Part shown: piece by piece, positions 51,513 to 61,376 of the stretch
How positions within the stretch are numbered: the first letter of the stretch is position 1
How the letters are laid out: the number at the start of each line of letters is the position of its first letter
Assembly: GCA_030531595.1 (NCBI GenBank)
Contig: JAUNND010000001.1
Location: 1-64,000 of the forward strand
Reading direction: 5' to 3'
Length of the DNA stretch: 64,000 nt
Source of the DNA: Eubacteriales bacterium
Lineage (GTDB): Bacteria > Bacillota > Clostridia > Oscillospirales > Oscillospiraceae
Notes under the pieces: generated by a model
Database searches by the model: none
What the model saw: the letters and a program-made list of their open reading frames with translations, nothing else
What the model was told of the DNA's origin: nothing
Program-made: the position numbers and the translations under genes

Positions 51513-53140
51513 TGGCAAGAGCGAAAAAAGAAGCCGCCCTCACGCCGGAAGAGCGTTTGCAGGCGGCACTGGTTCCGGACTGGGAATGGCCGTATAAATT
51601 GCCGGAGAATTGGTGCTGGGTACAGTTATCATCACTCAAAGATGGCGCTAATGGGTTCTTTGATGGAGATTGGATACTAAGTGAAAATATGGATAACGAA
51701 GGAGAAGTTCGGCTCCTTCAGCTATCTGATATTGGTATTACCGAATTCCTTGACAAATCCAGTAAACATATTAATTACGCAACATTTGAAAAGTTGGGCT
51801 GTACTGAGCTGTTAGCTGGCGATGTTATGATTTCACGAATGGCAGAGCCTATAGCAAGGAGCTGCATAGTGCCCCAGTTCAACTATAAGGTAATAACTGC
51901 TGTTGATGTGGCAGTACTCCGATGCAATAAAATAATAGCCAACAATCGATATATAAACTATCTTTGCAATGTAAAGTGGTTTACTGATAGTGCTCTTTCT
52001 CTTGCACGAGGAACAACAAGGGTGAGGATTACTCGACAAAACCTTGGAGAAATGCCAGTTCCGCTTCCTCCTCTTGCCGAGCAGCAGCGGATCGTTGAGC
52101 GCATTGAAAGCCTGTTTGCCAAGCTGGACGAGGCAAAGGAAAAGGCGCAGGCCGTGGTGGATAGCTTTGAAACCCGCAAAGCCGCCATTCTCCATAAAGC
52201 CTTCACCGGTGAACTCACCGCCAACTGGCGTGAAGCACACGACGTTGGGATGGAGTGCTGGTCCGAGAAGCGATTCAAGGAAATTTTAGATGTTAGAGAT
52301 GGCACTCATGATTCACCCCAGTATTATGAACAAGGATATCCTCTTGTAACATCAAAAAATCTTAAGGACGGAATTATCACCGACAAAGATATTAAATTCA
52401 TTTCAAAAGAGGACTATGAACAAATCAACCAAAGAAGCAAGGTAGATGTTGGTGATATACTGTTTGCGATGATAGGAACAATAGGTAATCCCGTTGTCGT
52501 TACAGAAGAGCCAAAATATGCCATAAAAAATGTGGCTCTAATGAAGAACATTGGGAAAGCTGATCCCTTCTTCGTACGTTATTACCTTGAAACAAAATAT
52601 GTCAAAGATAAGATGCAGACAGATGCAAAGGGCTCAACTCAAAAATTTGTGCCGTTAGGTTACTTGCGCGATTTCAGAATTAAATTACCCAATACTGACG
52701 AGCAAGCTGAAATCGTCCGCATCCTCGATGACCTCTTTGCCAAAGAGCAGCAGGCCATGGAAGCCGCCGAAGCGGTGCTGGAAAAAATCGACCTGATGAA
52801 AAAATCCATCCTCGCCCGCGCCTTCCGCGGCGAGCTGGGAACCAACGATCCCACCGACGAACCCGCCGTGGAACTGCTGAAAAAAGTTTTGGACATTCCG
52901 GCTGAATCAAAGCCCAAAGCAAAACGCAAATTTATCCCCAAAGAACTTGATGCTCAAATAAAAACCGATATAGAGCGCAAAATAATAAAGGCGTATATTC
53001 AGAATGAAACTGATGTCCTGCCAATCAAGCAGCTTATGAGCGTCAGCTCTAAAAAGTTCGATGTTATGGAAGCTCTCCGCAACCTCCAAAACCGCGGAAT
53101 CCTTCTAAAAGAAAATGATACATACACACTAATGGGGTGA
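51512..53140 (+). CDS. hsdS: Type I specificity subunit
   Basis: A 542-residue target-recognition subunit with two variable DNA-binding domains. TRD1 (~20-175) and TRD2 (~245-395) are AT-rich in DNA. The conserved coiled parts between and after them are GC-rich: PLPPLAEQQRIVERIESLFA with KLDEAKEKAQAVV, and DEQAEIVRILDDLFAKEQQA. After the second coil an extra ~90 residues end in a winged-helix-like part (IKQLMSVSSKKFDVMEALRN). The start is ATG 51512, sharing TGATG with hsdM. The recognised bipartite site cannot be predicted from sequence alone. Confidence 0.94.
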   Translation: MARAKKEAALTPEERLQAALVPDWEWPYKLPENWCWVQLSSLKDGANGFFDGDWILSENMDNEGEVRLLQLSDIGITEFLDKSSKHINYATFEKLGCTELLAGDVMISRMAEPIARSCIVPQFNYKVITAVDVAVLRCNKIIANNRYINYLCNVKWFTDSALSLARGTTRVRITRQNLGEMPVPLPPLAEQQRIVERIESLFAKLDEAKEKAQAVVDSFETRKAAILHKAFTGELTANWREAHDVGMECWSEKRFKEILDVRDGTHDSPQYYEQGYPLVTSKNLKDGIITDKDIKFISKEDYEQINQRSKVDVGDILFAMIGTIGNPVVVTEEPKYAIKNVALMKNIGKADPFFVRYYLETKYVKDKMQTDAKGSTQKFVPLGYLRDFRIKLPNTDEQAEIVRILDDLFAKEQQAMEAAEAVLEKIDLMKKSILARAFRGELGTNDPTDEPAVELLKKVLDIPAESKPKAKRKFIPKELDAQIKTDIERKIIKAYIQNETDVLPIKQLMSVSSKKFDVMEALRNLQNRGILLKENDTYTLMG

Positions 53141-53144
53141 TTCT

Positions 53145-54731
53145 ATGCAAATCCGAAAGTTCACAATTGATAACCACAGATGCCTGGTGGATTTTGAAAT
53201 CAATTTTGAAACGATGGATGGCGGCAGCTCTACCATACTGATTGGCGAAAACGGTACAGGAAAAAGCACGATGATGGAGAGTTTGCTCGAAATCATGATG
53301 TCTTTTGATAGCAATGCTGTTGAAAAGACAATCGATTATAACTACACCCTTGAGTATGTCCATGCTGGGCAGGAATGCAAAATCGAATGTGCTGCTCGTA
53401 GGTATACTGTATACGTAGACGAAATACGCCTTGCTGGGACGATGGGTACCATTCGAGGCGCATTGCGCCGCGCACAAAAGACGATATTCCCCGAAAGAGT
53501 GATGTATTCTTATTCCGGTAAGAACGACAGACTAAAAGATGCCCGAAAGAATATCAATTCCCGGTATCTGTCGAAGTGCCGGGATGCCTTAAAAGGATAC
53601 GGAACTATTATTCGAACTGGCGTTGACGGAGAATATATGCATTTCCCCAAGCGGCGCTTTAACTATTGTGATGATGCGTTGACTCCTGTTTTCCTTGCAG
53701 CAATCCTTGGCGGACAAGATTCACTTGAAAAAGAATACTTGCATAAGAATAGTAATTTCTCGGCAATAGATCATATTTCCCTTTCTGTCGATATGGACGA
53801 GATGCTGCTTCGTTTCGGCATTTATGAGCGGGTAGATGAGATCAACGAGTCTGTGTATTCGGTATTTGAATATATGAATGCAGACCTGTGTGACTTTTTA
53901 AGGCGTTCTTATGAGTATTCTGCAATGGGACGAGCATATTTTGGGCTTGGCAGCATCGAAGAACTGGGCTTAAATGCAATCGAAATCTACAACTTCTTTG
54001 AAAAATTGCAGAGTCTGTTTAAGGCAGAAATTGAGGTAAGCGTATCATACGGAAATGAAAGCGTAAAATGCACAGAAATGAGTGAAGGTCAACGGCAATT
54101 CATTAAGGTCCTTGGTATGCTTGGCTTGTGTAAAAGTGAGGACTGTATCGTTTTTATGGACGAACCCGATGCGCACATGAATCCCCGTTGGAAATATGAC
54201 CTGAAATCCACAATTGATGCATGCTTGACAGACGCTGTCAATACTCAGGCAATTATTGCAACGCATGACCCGTTGGTGATCAATGGAGTAGATAAAGAAT
54301 TCATTCGTATTTTTACTCAGAATCAATCCGTTGCCCAATACAACAACATGTATATTACCAAGGTGATCGAGCCAAGTGAAGATACAACCGGTATGGGCAT
54401 TGATGGATTGTTGCAGAGTGAATACTATGGAATGCCTTCCGTTCTTGATGCCAATACTCGTGAAAAATTGCATGAGAAATATGATCTTGTCGTGAAAAAA
54501 CAAGAACAGCGATTGGACAAAAATGAAGCGGCGAGGTTAAAGGCTCTTACAGAAGAACTGGAGAGCATGACCTTCGCGCGAAATTTGCCAACGGATGAAT
54601 ACTACGATGAATTTGTTGCAGCAATGCATAAGATTTATCGAAATAATCGAGCCGAAAACTTGACCGCTGAAGCAATAGAGGAAAGAAATACAAAAGCTGA
54701 AGAGATTCTCAGAGAGATATTTGGAATATGA
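53145..54731 (+). CDS. AAA/SMC-like ATPase, Septu PtuA-like
   Basis: A 528-residue ABC/SMC-type ATPase. It begins MQIRKFTIDNHRCLVDFEIN, with Walker A GENGTGKST (residues 34-42), signature region EMSEGQRQFIKVLGM, Walker B CIVFMDEPDAHMNP and the switch histidine in IIATHDPLVINGV. No TOPRIM domain follows, so it is not a full OLD nuclease. Its stop overlaps an HNH gene (ATGA). An ATPase-HNH pair is the composition of Septu (PtuA/PtuB). It sits directly after hsdS (4 bp), so the restriction operon seems to carry it. Confidence 0.78.
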   Translation: MQIRKFTIDNHRCLVDFEINFETMDGGSSTILIGENGTGKSTMMESLLEIMMSFDSNAVEKTIDYNYTLEYVHAGQECKIECAARRYTVYVDEIRLAGTMGTIRGALRRAQKTIFPERVMYSYSGKNDRLKDARKNINSRYLSKCRDALKGYGTIIRTGVDGEYMHFPKRRFNYCDDALTPVFLAAILGGQDSLEKEYLHKNSNFSAIDHISLSVDMDEMLLRFGIYERVDEINESVYSVFEYMNADLCDFLRRSYEYSAMGRAYFGLGSIEELGLNAIEIYNFFEKLQSLFKAEIEVSVSYGNESVKCTEMSEGQRQFIKVLGMLGLCKSEDCIVFMDEPDAHMNPRWKYDLKSTIDACLTDAVNTQAIIATHDPLVINGVDKEFIRIFTQNQSVAQYNNMYITKVIEPSEDTTGMGIDGLLQSEYYGMPSVLDANTREKLHEKYDLVVKKQEQRLDKNEAARLKALTEELESMTFARNLPTDEYYDEFVAAMHKIYRNNRAENLTAEAIEERNTKAEEILREIFGI

Positions 54732-55537
54732 GATATATAGATTTATCGTTAATTGATCCGAAGGATCCTGAAGTGAAGGCGTGGATAATCAAAGCTAAGC
54801 GACGTCAAAAAACACTCGAATCAAAACCCACACATGATACTCGTGCGGATTATTTAGCGAAAGCCAATTTTTGGACGGAATTCAAACCAATTCTGCAACG
54901 ATATTTCGGCAATAATTGCTGGTATTCAGATTGTGCTCTGGATGGCAGCTTTGAAGATATAGATCATTTTCGCCCCAAGAATCGGTCTACCGATGAGAAA
55001 GGGAACACGATATTACCTGATGGTTATTGGTGGCTGGCATATGATTATCTGAACTATCGTCTAAGTTGCGAAAAGTGCAATCGTAAATTTGGCGAAGGTG
55101 GAAAAAATGATTGTTTTCCTTTGGAGCCTGAGACCATTCCTGCCGTGAAGCCATTTGCTAATGATTCAAATACCCTTCTTGATCCATGTTGCGCAGACGA
55201 TGTAAACCTAATCGACAGTGACGAAACCGGGGAAATAAAGGCACTAAGTAGCAATCCTGTGGATATAAGACGCGTGGAAATAAGCAAGAAAGTTTATAAC
55301 CTTTCTCTGTTTAATGCACGGAGGAAAGAAATTAGATCAAGATGTAAGGTCGCATTAGACTTGTTCGAAACTTTATATACTGCTACACCGGAAAACTTAT
55401 CCTTAGCTATGATAATGATTCATGATTTGGTAAAACCAGAAACAGCATATTCTTCCTTCGCGAAGAGATATATTCTCCAAAAAATAGATGACAAACCGTT
55501 CAAGGACATTATACTTAAACTAATTGATGATACATAA
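54728..55537 (+). CDS. HNH nuclease, Septu PtuB-like
   Basis: A 269-residue protein with a zinc-finger HNH nuclease: NCWYSDC, then FEDIDHFRPKNRS, and after a spacer NYRLSCEKCNRKFGEGGKND with CFPL. The histidine in DHFRPK, the asparagines and the CXXC pairs make the active site. This DH-RPK/CxxCN form is the one used by PtuB and related effectors. Coupled by ATGA to the ATPase gene, it would be the cutting half of the pair. The C-terminal ~150 residues are helical. Confidence 0.82.
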   Translation: MRYIDLSLIDPKDPEVKAWIIKAKRRQKTLESKPTHDTRADYLAKANFWTEFKPILQRYFGNNCWYSDCALDGSFEDIDHFRPKNRSTDEKGNTILPDGYWWLAYDYLNYRLSCEKCNRKFGEGGKNDCFPLEPETIPAVKPFANDSNTLLDPCCADDVNLIDSDETGEIKALSSNPVDIRRVEISKKVYNLSLFNARRKEIRSRCKVALDLFETLYTATPENLSLAMIMIHDLVKPETAYSSFAKRYILQKIDDKPFKDIILKLIDDT

Positions 55538-55557
55538 TCTTCAAGGAGAAGATCGGT

Positions 55558-56757
55558 ATGGAAATATCATTTGAGAAACACAACAGTGAGCTAATCCTGT
55601 GCTATGCCCCCACCATGCCAGCAAGGGTAGATTATATTTCAGACCTGCTCCAAAAAGGCGAGGAAATAAATCTAAAAAATACATACTGTGTTTCTCAAAA
55701 TTTGGTACGTGAATATGAGCACGATGAAGATTGGGAAACAACATTCCGTTTTTGTATTGGTTTTGTTAATGGTGGTTATATCAAGCTTGATTCCACAGTT
55801 TTTGGAACGGATCATGACTTTTTTATTTCAATCGAGATACGCCTTAAACCTCAGATGTTTACAGCCTATCGAAATATCTCAGTTATTCGTAAAATTGACG
55901 AAATAATTGATCATGATATGTATGTCGGAGGTGATTGGGAAAGCCACAATGGCATATCTATTGAGGCATTTCAGGAATTACTGAAGACTTTTCCAAAAAC
56001 TGCAGAACTCGATCTGTATGCGCACAAACGCATTTCCACCATTCTAAAAGAATTCTTCCCAGAGTGTGGCAAATATGAAGAGATTTATGATAAGTTTATT
56101 GCAAAGCGAAAGCTTGGCAAAGGTTCTCTGCATCCATTAAGCTTCTCGGAAGTCAACGGTAAAATTGAGCTTGCCCAGTTCTCTTTAGCAATAGCAGAAT
56201 TAGAAGAGCTGCTTGCTGCCTCTGAATCAATCGACGAAAAGCTCTGGCAGGAAAAAATACACGGTATACTGCGCCTTTTATACCCCAAGTATATCCTCTT
56301 TGAACGAGAAGTCAGGTTCTATGGGTGTGACAACAATAAGCAACCAGATTTTCTAATGGTAGATACAAATGGTTTTTTGGATGTCCTTGAAATAAAAAAG
56401 GCAGATGTCCGTATTTTGACTTGGTACAGAAACAACTATATTGCCAGCAGAGAATTTTCTGGAGCAGTTCAACAGGTCGAAAAATACCTCTATTGCCTCA
56501 CAAAATTTGATAAGGCTCAGTCAGATGTATCGAAGAAAATTAATGATAAACTCCCTCCACAGATGGATTTGCATATTGTGAATCCTCAGGGGATTTTGCT
56601 GTTAGGACGAAGCAATTATTTCAACGAACAGCAAAAACGTGACTTTGAGCTTTTGAAACGTCAATATAAACACATTGCAGATATTATGACATATGATGAC
56701 CTGATTTCGAGACTGAAAAACGTCGTTTACTCTCTTCAAAAACAACTTCAACGTTGA
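55558..56757 (+). CDS. sduA: Shedu-type nuclease (DUF4263)
   Basis: A 399-residue protein. The C-terminal DUF4263 nuclease domain (~225-385) has D264 in QPDFLMVD, E278 and K280 in VLEIKKAD, and a following GAVQQVEKYLYCL with the conserved glutamine. The domain opening LWQEKIHGILRLLYPKYILF is also typical. The N-terminal ~220 residues are variable, as in other Shedu proteins, and probably sense the trigger. Single-gene Shedu systems cut DNA on phage infection. Its position 21 bp after the HNH gene places it in the same transcript. AAGGAGAAG precedes the ATG. Confidence 0.85.
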   Translation: MEISFEKHNSELILCYAPTMPARVDYISDLLQKGEEINLKNTYCVSQNLVREYEHDEDWETTFRFCIGFVNGGYIKLDSTVFGTDHDFFISIEIRLKPQMFTAYRNISVIRKIDEIIDHDMYVGGDWESHNGISIEAFQELLKTFPKTAELDLYAHKRISTILKEFFPECGKYEEIYDKFIAKRKLGKGSLHPLSFSEVNGKIELAQFSLAIAELEELLAASESIDEKLWQEKIHGILRLLYPKYILFEREVRFYGCDNNKQPDFLMVDTNGFLDVLEIKKADVRILTWYRNNYIASREFSGAVQQVEKYLYCLTKFDKAQSDVSKKINDKLPPQMDLHIVNPQGILLLGRSNYFNEQQKRDFELLKRQYKHIADIMTYDDLISRLKNVVYSLQKQLQR

Positions 56758-56799
56758 ATTGTCCTAATTAATCTATATATTTCAGTAAAGAGGCTTGCT

Positions 56800-59700
56800 A
56801 TGCTACATAATGGACTTTACGAACAAATCATAAATAAGGGTCTGGATTCAGAGCTTTCCGTTACAGATAAGCTCTCTCAGACTGCGCCGATTGATTGTGC
56901 GGAAGCGTCCAAAGTGCTGGCAAAATACGTCGCCGAGATCGTTGAAAAGGGCCTCGACAACGTGAAGGATAACGGCGGCGATTTGAACTCTCAGGTCGAT
57001 CTTGTCAACCGCATTGTCTCTACCATCATGACCGAAACGAAAGAAGCCGACTTCGATACGCTCTCCGTTGCAGAGCGTGCGGAACAGCTTCTCGCGCTTT
57101 TTGACAAGAAAAATAATGTGCTGGCACTCGATGAAAAGGCAGAGATCATCCGTCCGGAAACTTCGATTGCGCAAAGCTCGCTCTTTACCGGTGCAATTCA
57201 CGAGCCGCAGATGTTTACCGAGCTTAAGAAGGAGATCGTGTCCTGCAACCGCATTGACATGCTGGTTTCGTTTATCAAGTGGAGCGGACTGCGTCTCATT
57301 ATGGATGAGCTGGCCACCTTCACGCAGAACGGCGGCGAGCTGCGCATTATTACGACCTCCTACATGGGTGCTACGGATGTAAAAGCCATTGAGGAACTTC
57401 GCAAACTGCCGAACACACTGATTAAGGTCAGCTACGATACGAAGCGCACCCGTCTTCATGCCAAAACCTATGTGTTCTACCGCGATACAGGCTTTACGAC
57501 CGCCTATGTCGGTTCCTCCAACCTTTCCAATGCGGCCATTTCCAGCGGTCTCGAATGGAATGTAAAGGTCACGAAAAAGGACTTGCCGGAGACCATCGAC
57601 AAGATCGCGGCGACCTTCGAGAGCTACTGGAACTCCAACGAGTTTGAATACTATACGGAGGATCAGAAAGAACGCCTTGCGCGTGCGCTGAAAGCAGAGA
57701 AGTTTTTTGACGCCAACAACGCCGAAATCTACACCATGGACATTCAGCCTTACTCCTATCAGCAGGAGATTTTGGATAAGCTGGATGCCGAGCGCAACGT
57801 GCGAGGCTATACAAGAAACCTTGTTGTTGCCGCTACCGGCACCGGCAAGACGGTCATTTCAGCGTTGGACTATAAGCGCTTCCGCAAGCAAAATCCGGGA
57901 AGGCCCTGCCGACTGCTGTTTGTGGCGCACCGGGAGGAAATCCTCAAACAGAGTATGTATACTTTTCGCGCGGTGCTCAAAGATGCCAATTTTGGCGAAA
58001 TGTTTGTCGGCAGCTATAAACCGGACAGCATCGACAACCTGTTTATTTCCATTCAAACTTTCAATTCTCAGGCGTTTACTGAAAAGACGACACCTGATTT
58101 CTATGATTACATCATTGTGGACGAGTTCCATCACGCCGCCGCACCGACCTATCAGAAGCTACTGAGCTATTATCAGCCTGAAATCTTTCTCGGTCTGACC
58201 GCCACCCCGGAACGTATGGACGGAAAGAGTATTCTGCCGTATTTCAACAACCGCATTGCTGCTGAAATACGTCTACCGGAAGCCATTGACCGCAAACTGC
58301 TTTGCCCGTTCCAGTATTTCGGTGTAACTGACACGGTCGATCTGGACAAACTCAAATGGGCAAACGGCGGCTATGACAAAGGAGAACTGTCACGTATTTA
58401 TACGCTCAGCGGCATGATGGCAAACCGCCGCGCTGATCTGGTGGTATCGTCTCTGCTTAAATATGTGACGGATATTGATGACGTGAAAGGGCTTGGCTTC
58501 TGCGTATCCATTGAACATGCGGAGTTTATGTCCAATTACTTTAATACCCACGGAATACCGTCTATGTTTCTGACTGGGCAATCTCCCGATGAAGAAAGAA
58601 AAAATGCTAAGAACCGCCTGGTTTCCGGTGAGATTCATTTCATCTTCGTTGTTGACATCTACAATGAGGGTGTTGATATTCCGGAAGTCAACACCGTTCT
58701 GTTTCTGCGCCCGACGGAATCACTGACGATCTTTTTGCAGCAGCTTGGTCGTGGTCTGCGTCTGGCAGAAGATAAAGAGTGTTTGACCGTTCTGGATTTC
58801 ATTGGGCAAGCAAATAAAAAGTATAATTTTGAAGATAAATTTGCAGCCCTGCTTTCCAACACAAGCCGAAGCGTGACCCGTGAAATCAAAGACGGATTTA
58901 TCTCTCTCCCGAAGGGCTGTTATGTGCAGTTAGAGAAGAAAGCCGCCAAGTATATTCTTGAAAATATTCGCGCCTCCTATGGCAACAGCGCCGGTCTGGT
59001 ATCGCGCATTGCATCCTTTGAGGAAGATACCGGCCTCAAACTGACCCTGGCGAACTTCCTTGACTATTTCCATCTTGACCCGCGCTCCATCTATAAGTTT
59101 TCCACGTTCTCCCGACTGTGTGTCCGTGCAGATGTGACGGATGATTTTGCAGAACCAACGGAAGAAACAATGACAAAGGCATTTGCAAGACTTTGTACCA
59201 TTGATTCCCGCCGCTGGATTACATTCCTGCTGAACATTCTGCCACGATTAGATGATGTGAATTTCAATGCACTCTCCGATGTGGAAAAAAGGATGCTCCA
59301 GATGTTTTATATCACGATCTGGGGCAAGGCGGCAGAAGATTGGAACAGCGATGAGGTGCTCGATAATATCTATACGCTATCCGACAGCCCAGTAATACTA
59401 CAAGAGCTGCTGAATTTACTCCAATACAATTACGATCACATTGATTTTATCGACAAACCTGTGGACGTTGGCTTTGACTGTCCGCTGGATTTGCATTGCA
59501 CCTATACCCGCGATCAACTGCTGGTGGCACTGGACTTCATGAAACCCGCCACTGTGCGTGAGGGCGTAAAGTGGCTGCCGGAGAAGAAACTGGACGTATT
59601 CTTCGTAACGCTGAACAAGGCCGACAAGGACTATTCACCAACCACTATGTACAACGATTATTCTATCAACAGTGAGCTGTTCCACTGGCAGAGCCAGAGT

Positions 59701-59949
59701 ACCACGGCGGAAAACTCCTCTACCGGACAACGGTATATCCATCACCGCGAAAAGGGAAGCCGCGTATTGCTGTTTGTCCGCGAGTTTAAGGCAGACCGGA
59801 TCACCAACGGTGCGGAGGCGTATACCTATCTCGGTACGGCAAACTATGTGAAACATGAGGGTGAAAAGCCGATGAATATTACTTGGAAGCTGGATCATCT
59901 GATCCCAGCGAAGTATTTGAAGAAGACGAACAAGTTGATCGTGGGGTAA
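56800..59949 (+). CDS. PLD nuclease-SF2 helicase-DUF3427 protein
   Basis: A 1049-residue protein. After a ~110-residue helical start comes one phospholipase D-type nuclease domain with H220 and K222 in RLHAKTYVFYRD and YVGSSNLSNAA. The SF2 helicase has Walker A ATGTGKTV (near 345-352), DEFHHA in place of DEAH, SAT-like GLTATPERMDG and motif VI QLGRGLRLAEDKE. The last ~300 residues fit DUF3427. The same order occurs in defence-linked helicases in many bacteria. From ~56880 to the end the DNA is richer in GC than the genes on either side, suggesting separate arrival. It is followed after 4 bp by a methyltransferase gene. Confidence 0.87.
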   Translation: MLHNGLYEQIINKGLDSELSVTDKLSQTAPIDCAEASKVLAKYVAEIVEKGLDNVKDNGGDLNSQVDLVNRIVSTIMTETKEADFDTLSVAERAEQLLALFDKKNNVLALDEKAEIIRPETSIAQSSLFTGAIHEPQMFTELKKEIVSCNRIDMLVSFIKWSGLRLIMDELATFTQNGGELRIITTSYMGATDVKAIEELRKLPNTLIKVSYDTKRTRLHAKTYVFYRDTGFTTAYVGSSNLSNAAISSGLEWNVKVTKKDLPETIDKIAATFESYWNSNEFEYYTEDQKERLARALKAEKFFDANNAEIYTMDIQPYSYQQEILDKLDAERNVRGYTRNLVVAATGTGKTVISALDYKRFRKQNPGRPCRLLFVAHREEILKQSMYTFRAVLKDANFGEMFVGSYKPDSIDNLFISIQTFNSQAFTEKTTPDFYDYIIVDEFHHAAAPTYQKLLSYYQPEIFLGLTATPERMDGKSILPYFNNRIAAEIRLPEAIDRKLLCPFQYFGVTDTVDLDKLKWANGGYDKGELSRIYTLSGMMANRRADLVVSSLLKYVTDIDDVKGLGFCVSIEHAEFMSNYFNTHGIPSMFLTGQSPDEERKNAKNRLVSGEIHFIFVVDIYNEGVDIPEVNTVLFLRPTESLTIFLQQLGRGLRLAEDKECLTVLDFIGQANKKYNFEDKFAALLSNTSRSVTREIKDGFISLPKGCYVQLEKKAAKYILENIRASYGNSAGLVSRIASFEEDTGLKLTLANFLDYFHLDPRSIYKFSTFSRLCVRADVTDDFAEPTEETMTKAFARLCTIDSRRWITFLLNILPRLDDVNFNALSDVEKRMLQMFYITIWGKAAEDWNSDEVLDNIYTLSDSPVILQELLNLLQYNYDHIDFIDKPVDVGFDCPLDLHCTYTRDQLLVALDFMKPATVREGVKWLPEKKLDVFFVTLNKADKDYSPTTMYNDYSINSELFHWQSQSTTAENSSTGQRYIHHREKGSRVLLFVREFKADRITNGAEAYTYLGTANYVKHEGEKPMNITWKLDHLIPAKYLKKTNKLIVG

Positions 59950-59953
59950 CAAC

Positions 59954-61372
59954 ATGAGTTCAATCATTAGTAATGAAAAGAATAAAGAAAAATGTCAAAA
60001 ATTCACGCCAGAAGAAGTTGTGACTTCTATGCTCGATCTGGCTGGCTATACCCACAACTTGTTTGAAAAGCGCATATTAGAATATTCCTTCGGTTCAGGG
60101 AATATTTTGAAAGCCGTTGTTAAAAGATATATAGAAGATGCACTATCAAGCAGCATTCCTCTTAAAAAAATTTCGGAGGGACTTGCGCGTGATATACACG
60201 GTATTGAACTTGATAAAGAATTATTTTTAGCATGTGTTAATGAATTAAACGAAATAACAAATAGGTACCAAGTTCCGCTTGTAAGATGGTCTTTGCTCTG
60301 CGAGGACACATTACATTGGAAAACAGAAGACAAGTTTGACTTTATTATCGGAAATCCTCCGTATATTTCTTATCATGATATAGATGATAAAAACAGAGCT
60401 TTTATACGCAAAAAGTTCAAATCCTGCAACAGAGGGAAATTCGATTATTGCTATGCCTTTTTGGAAAAAGGGTTAGGTTTATTGGCACATGCTGGAAAAA
60501 TGGTTCAATTAGTGCCGAGCAATATCTATAAAAATGTATTTGCAGATAAACTTCGAGAACTATTACTGCCAGGAATCAATACAATTTGGGAATATCCAGA
60601 AAACCAGCTTTTTGGCTCGACCCTTACCTCAAGCAGCATTTTTTTGCTTGAGAATGGGAACACAAGCGAAACCATCTGTTATAAAAATGTAACTACTGGC
60701 GTTAAGAAGATGATCAAGAAAACCGCGTTAGGCGGGAAATGGGCATTTGATACACAGAATAAAAAGGGAGCGCATTTGGTTCGATTTGGAGATCGATTTT
60801 GTGCTTCAATTGCAATAGCCACACTGTATAATGAGGCATTTATCATTAGCGGAAAATGCGAGAATATTGAACAAACATGCCTTCGAAAGGCAGCTGCACC
60901 ACGTTCACTTCGTTATGATAAGAGCGAATTTATTCTTTTCCCGTATTCATACGATGAAGACGGAAAACTTATAAGATATGAAGAAGATGAATTCAAGCAT
61001 CTTTATCCAAATGCGTATAATCACTTGCTCACCTTCAAAACATATTTATCAAACCGTGATGCTGACAAAACTGCAAAATGGTTTGAATATGGTAGATCAC
61101 AAGCGTTAAGTCACATTAATCAAGAAAAACTACTCATGTCAACCGTAATTACAAATGCTGTTGAATTATATCGCTTGAGCAAAGACGACGTGCCTTATTC
61201 TGGCATATACATTACGACAAAAAACAATAATTCAAGTTTAGATGAAGCAGAAAAAATATTACATAGCCCAGAGTTTTTTCAGTATATAATGAATTTGGGC
61301 ATTAGCATTAGTGGCAAATCAAAGCGCATAACATGTAAAGATATTAACGACTATCAGTTCGAGGAGGAATAA
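59954..61372 (+). CDS. Eco57I/TaqI-like adenine-N6 methyltransferase
   Basis: A 472-residue predicted N6-adenine DNA methyltransferase. The SAM region is LEYSFGSGNILKAVVKRYIE and the catalytic motif IV is NPPYISYHD (N134). KFTPEEVVTSMLDLAG at the start is the usual lead-in. A C-terminal target-recognition part (~250-470) follows, with no nuclease motif visible. It may protect self DNA for the adjoining PLD-helicase, or act with the next two genes. It is AT-rich. The gap to the next gene is 4 bp. Confidence 0.85.
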   Translation: MSSIISNEKNKEKCQKFTPEEVVTSMLDLAGYTHNLFEKRILEYSFGSGNILKAVVKRYIEDALSSSIPLKKISEGLARDIHGIELDKELFLACVNELNEITNRYQVPLVRWSLLCEDTLHWKTEDKFDFIIGNPPYISYHDIDDKNRAFIRKKFKSCNRGKFDYCYAFLEKGLGLLAHAGKMVQLVPSNIYKNVFADKLRELLLPGINTIWEYPENQLFGSTLTSSSIFLLENGNTSETICYKNVTTGVKKMIKKTALGGKWAFDTQNKKGAHLVRFGDRFCASIAIATLYNEAFIISGKCENIEQTCLRKAAAPRSLRYDKSEFILFPYSYDEDGKLIRYEEDEFKHLYPNAYNHLLTFKTYLSNRDADKTAKWFEYGRSQALSHINQEKLLMSTVITNAVELYRLSKDDVPYSGIYITTKNNNSSLDEAEKILHSPEFFQYIMNLGISISGKSKRITCKDINDYQFEEE

Positions 61373-61376
61373 TTGT

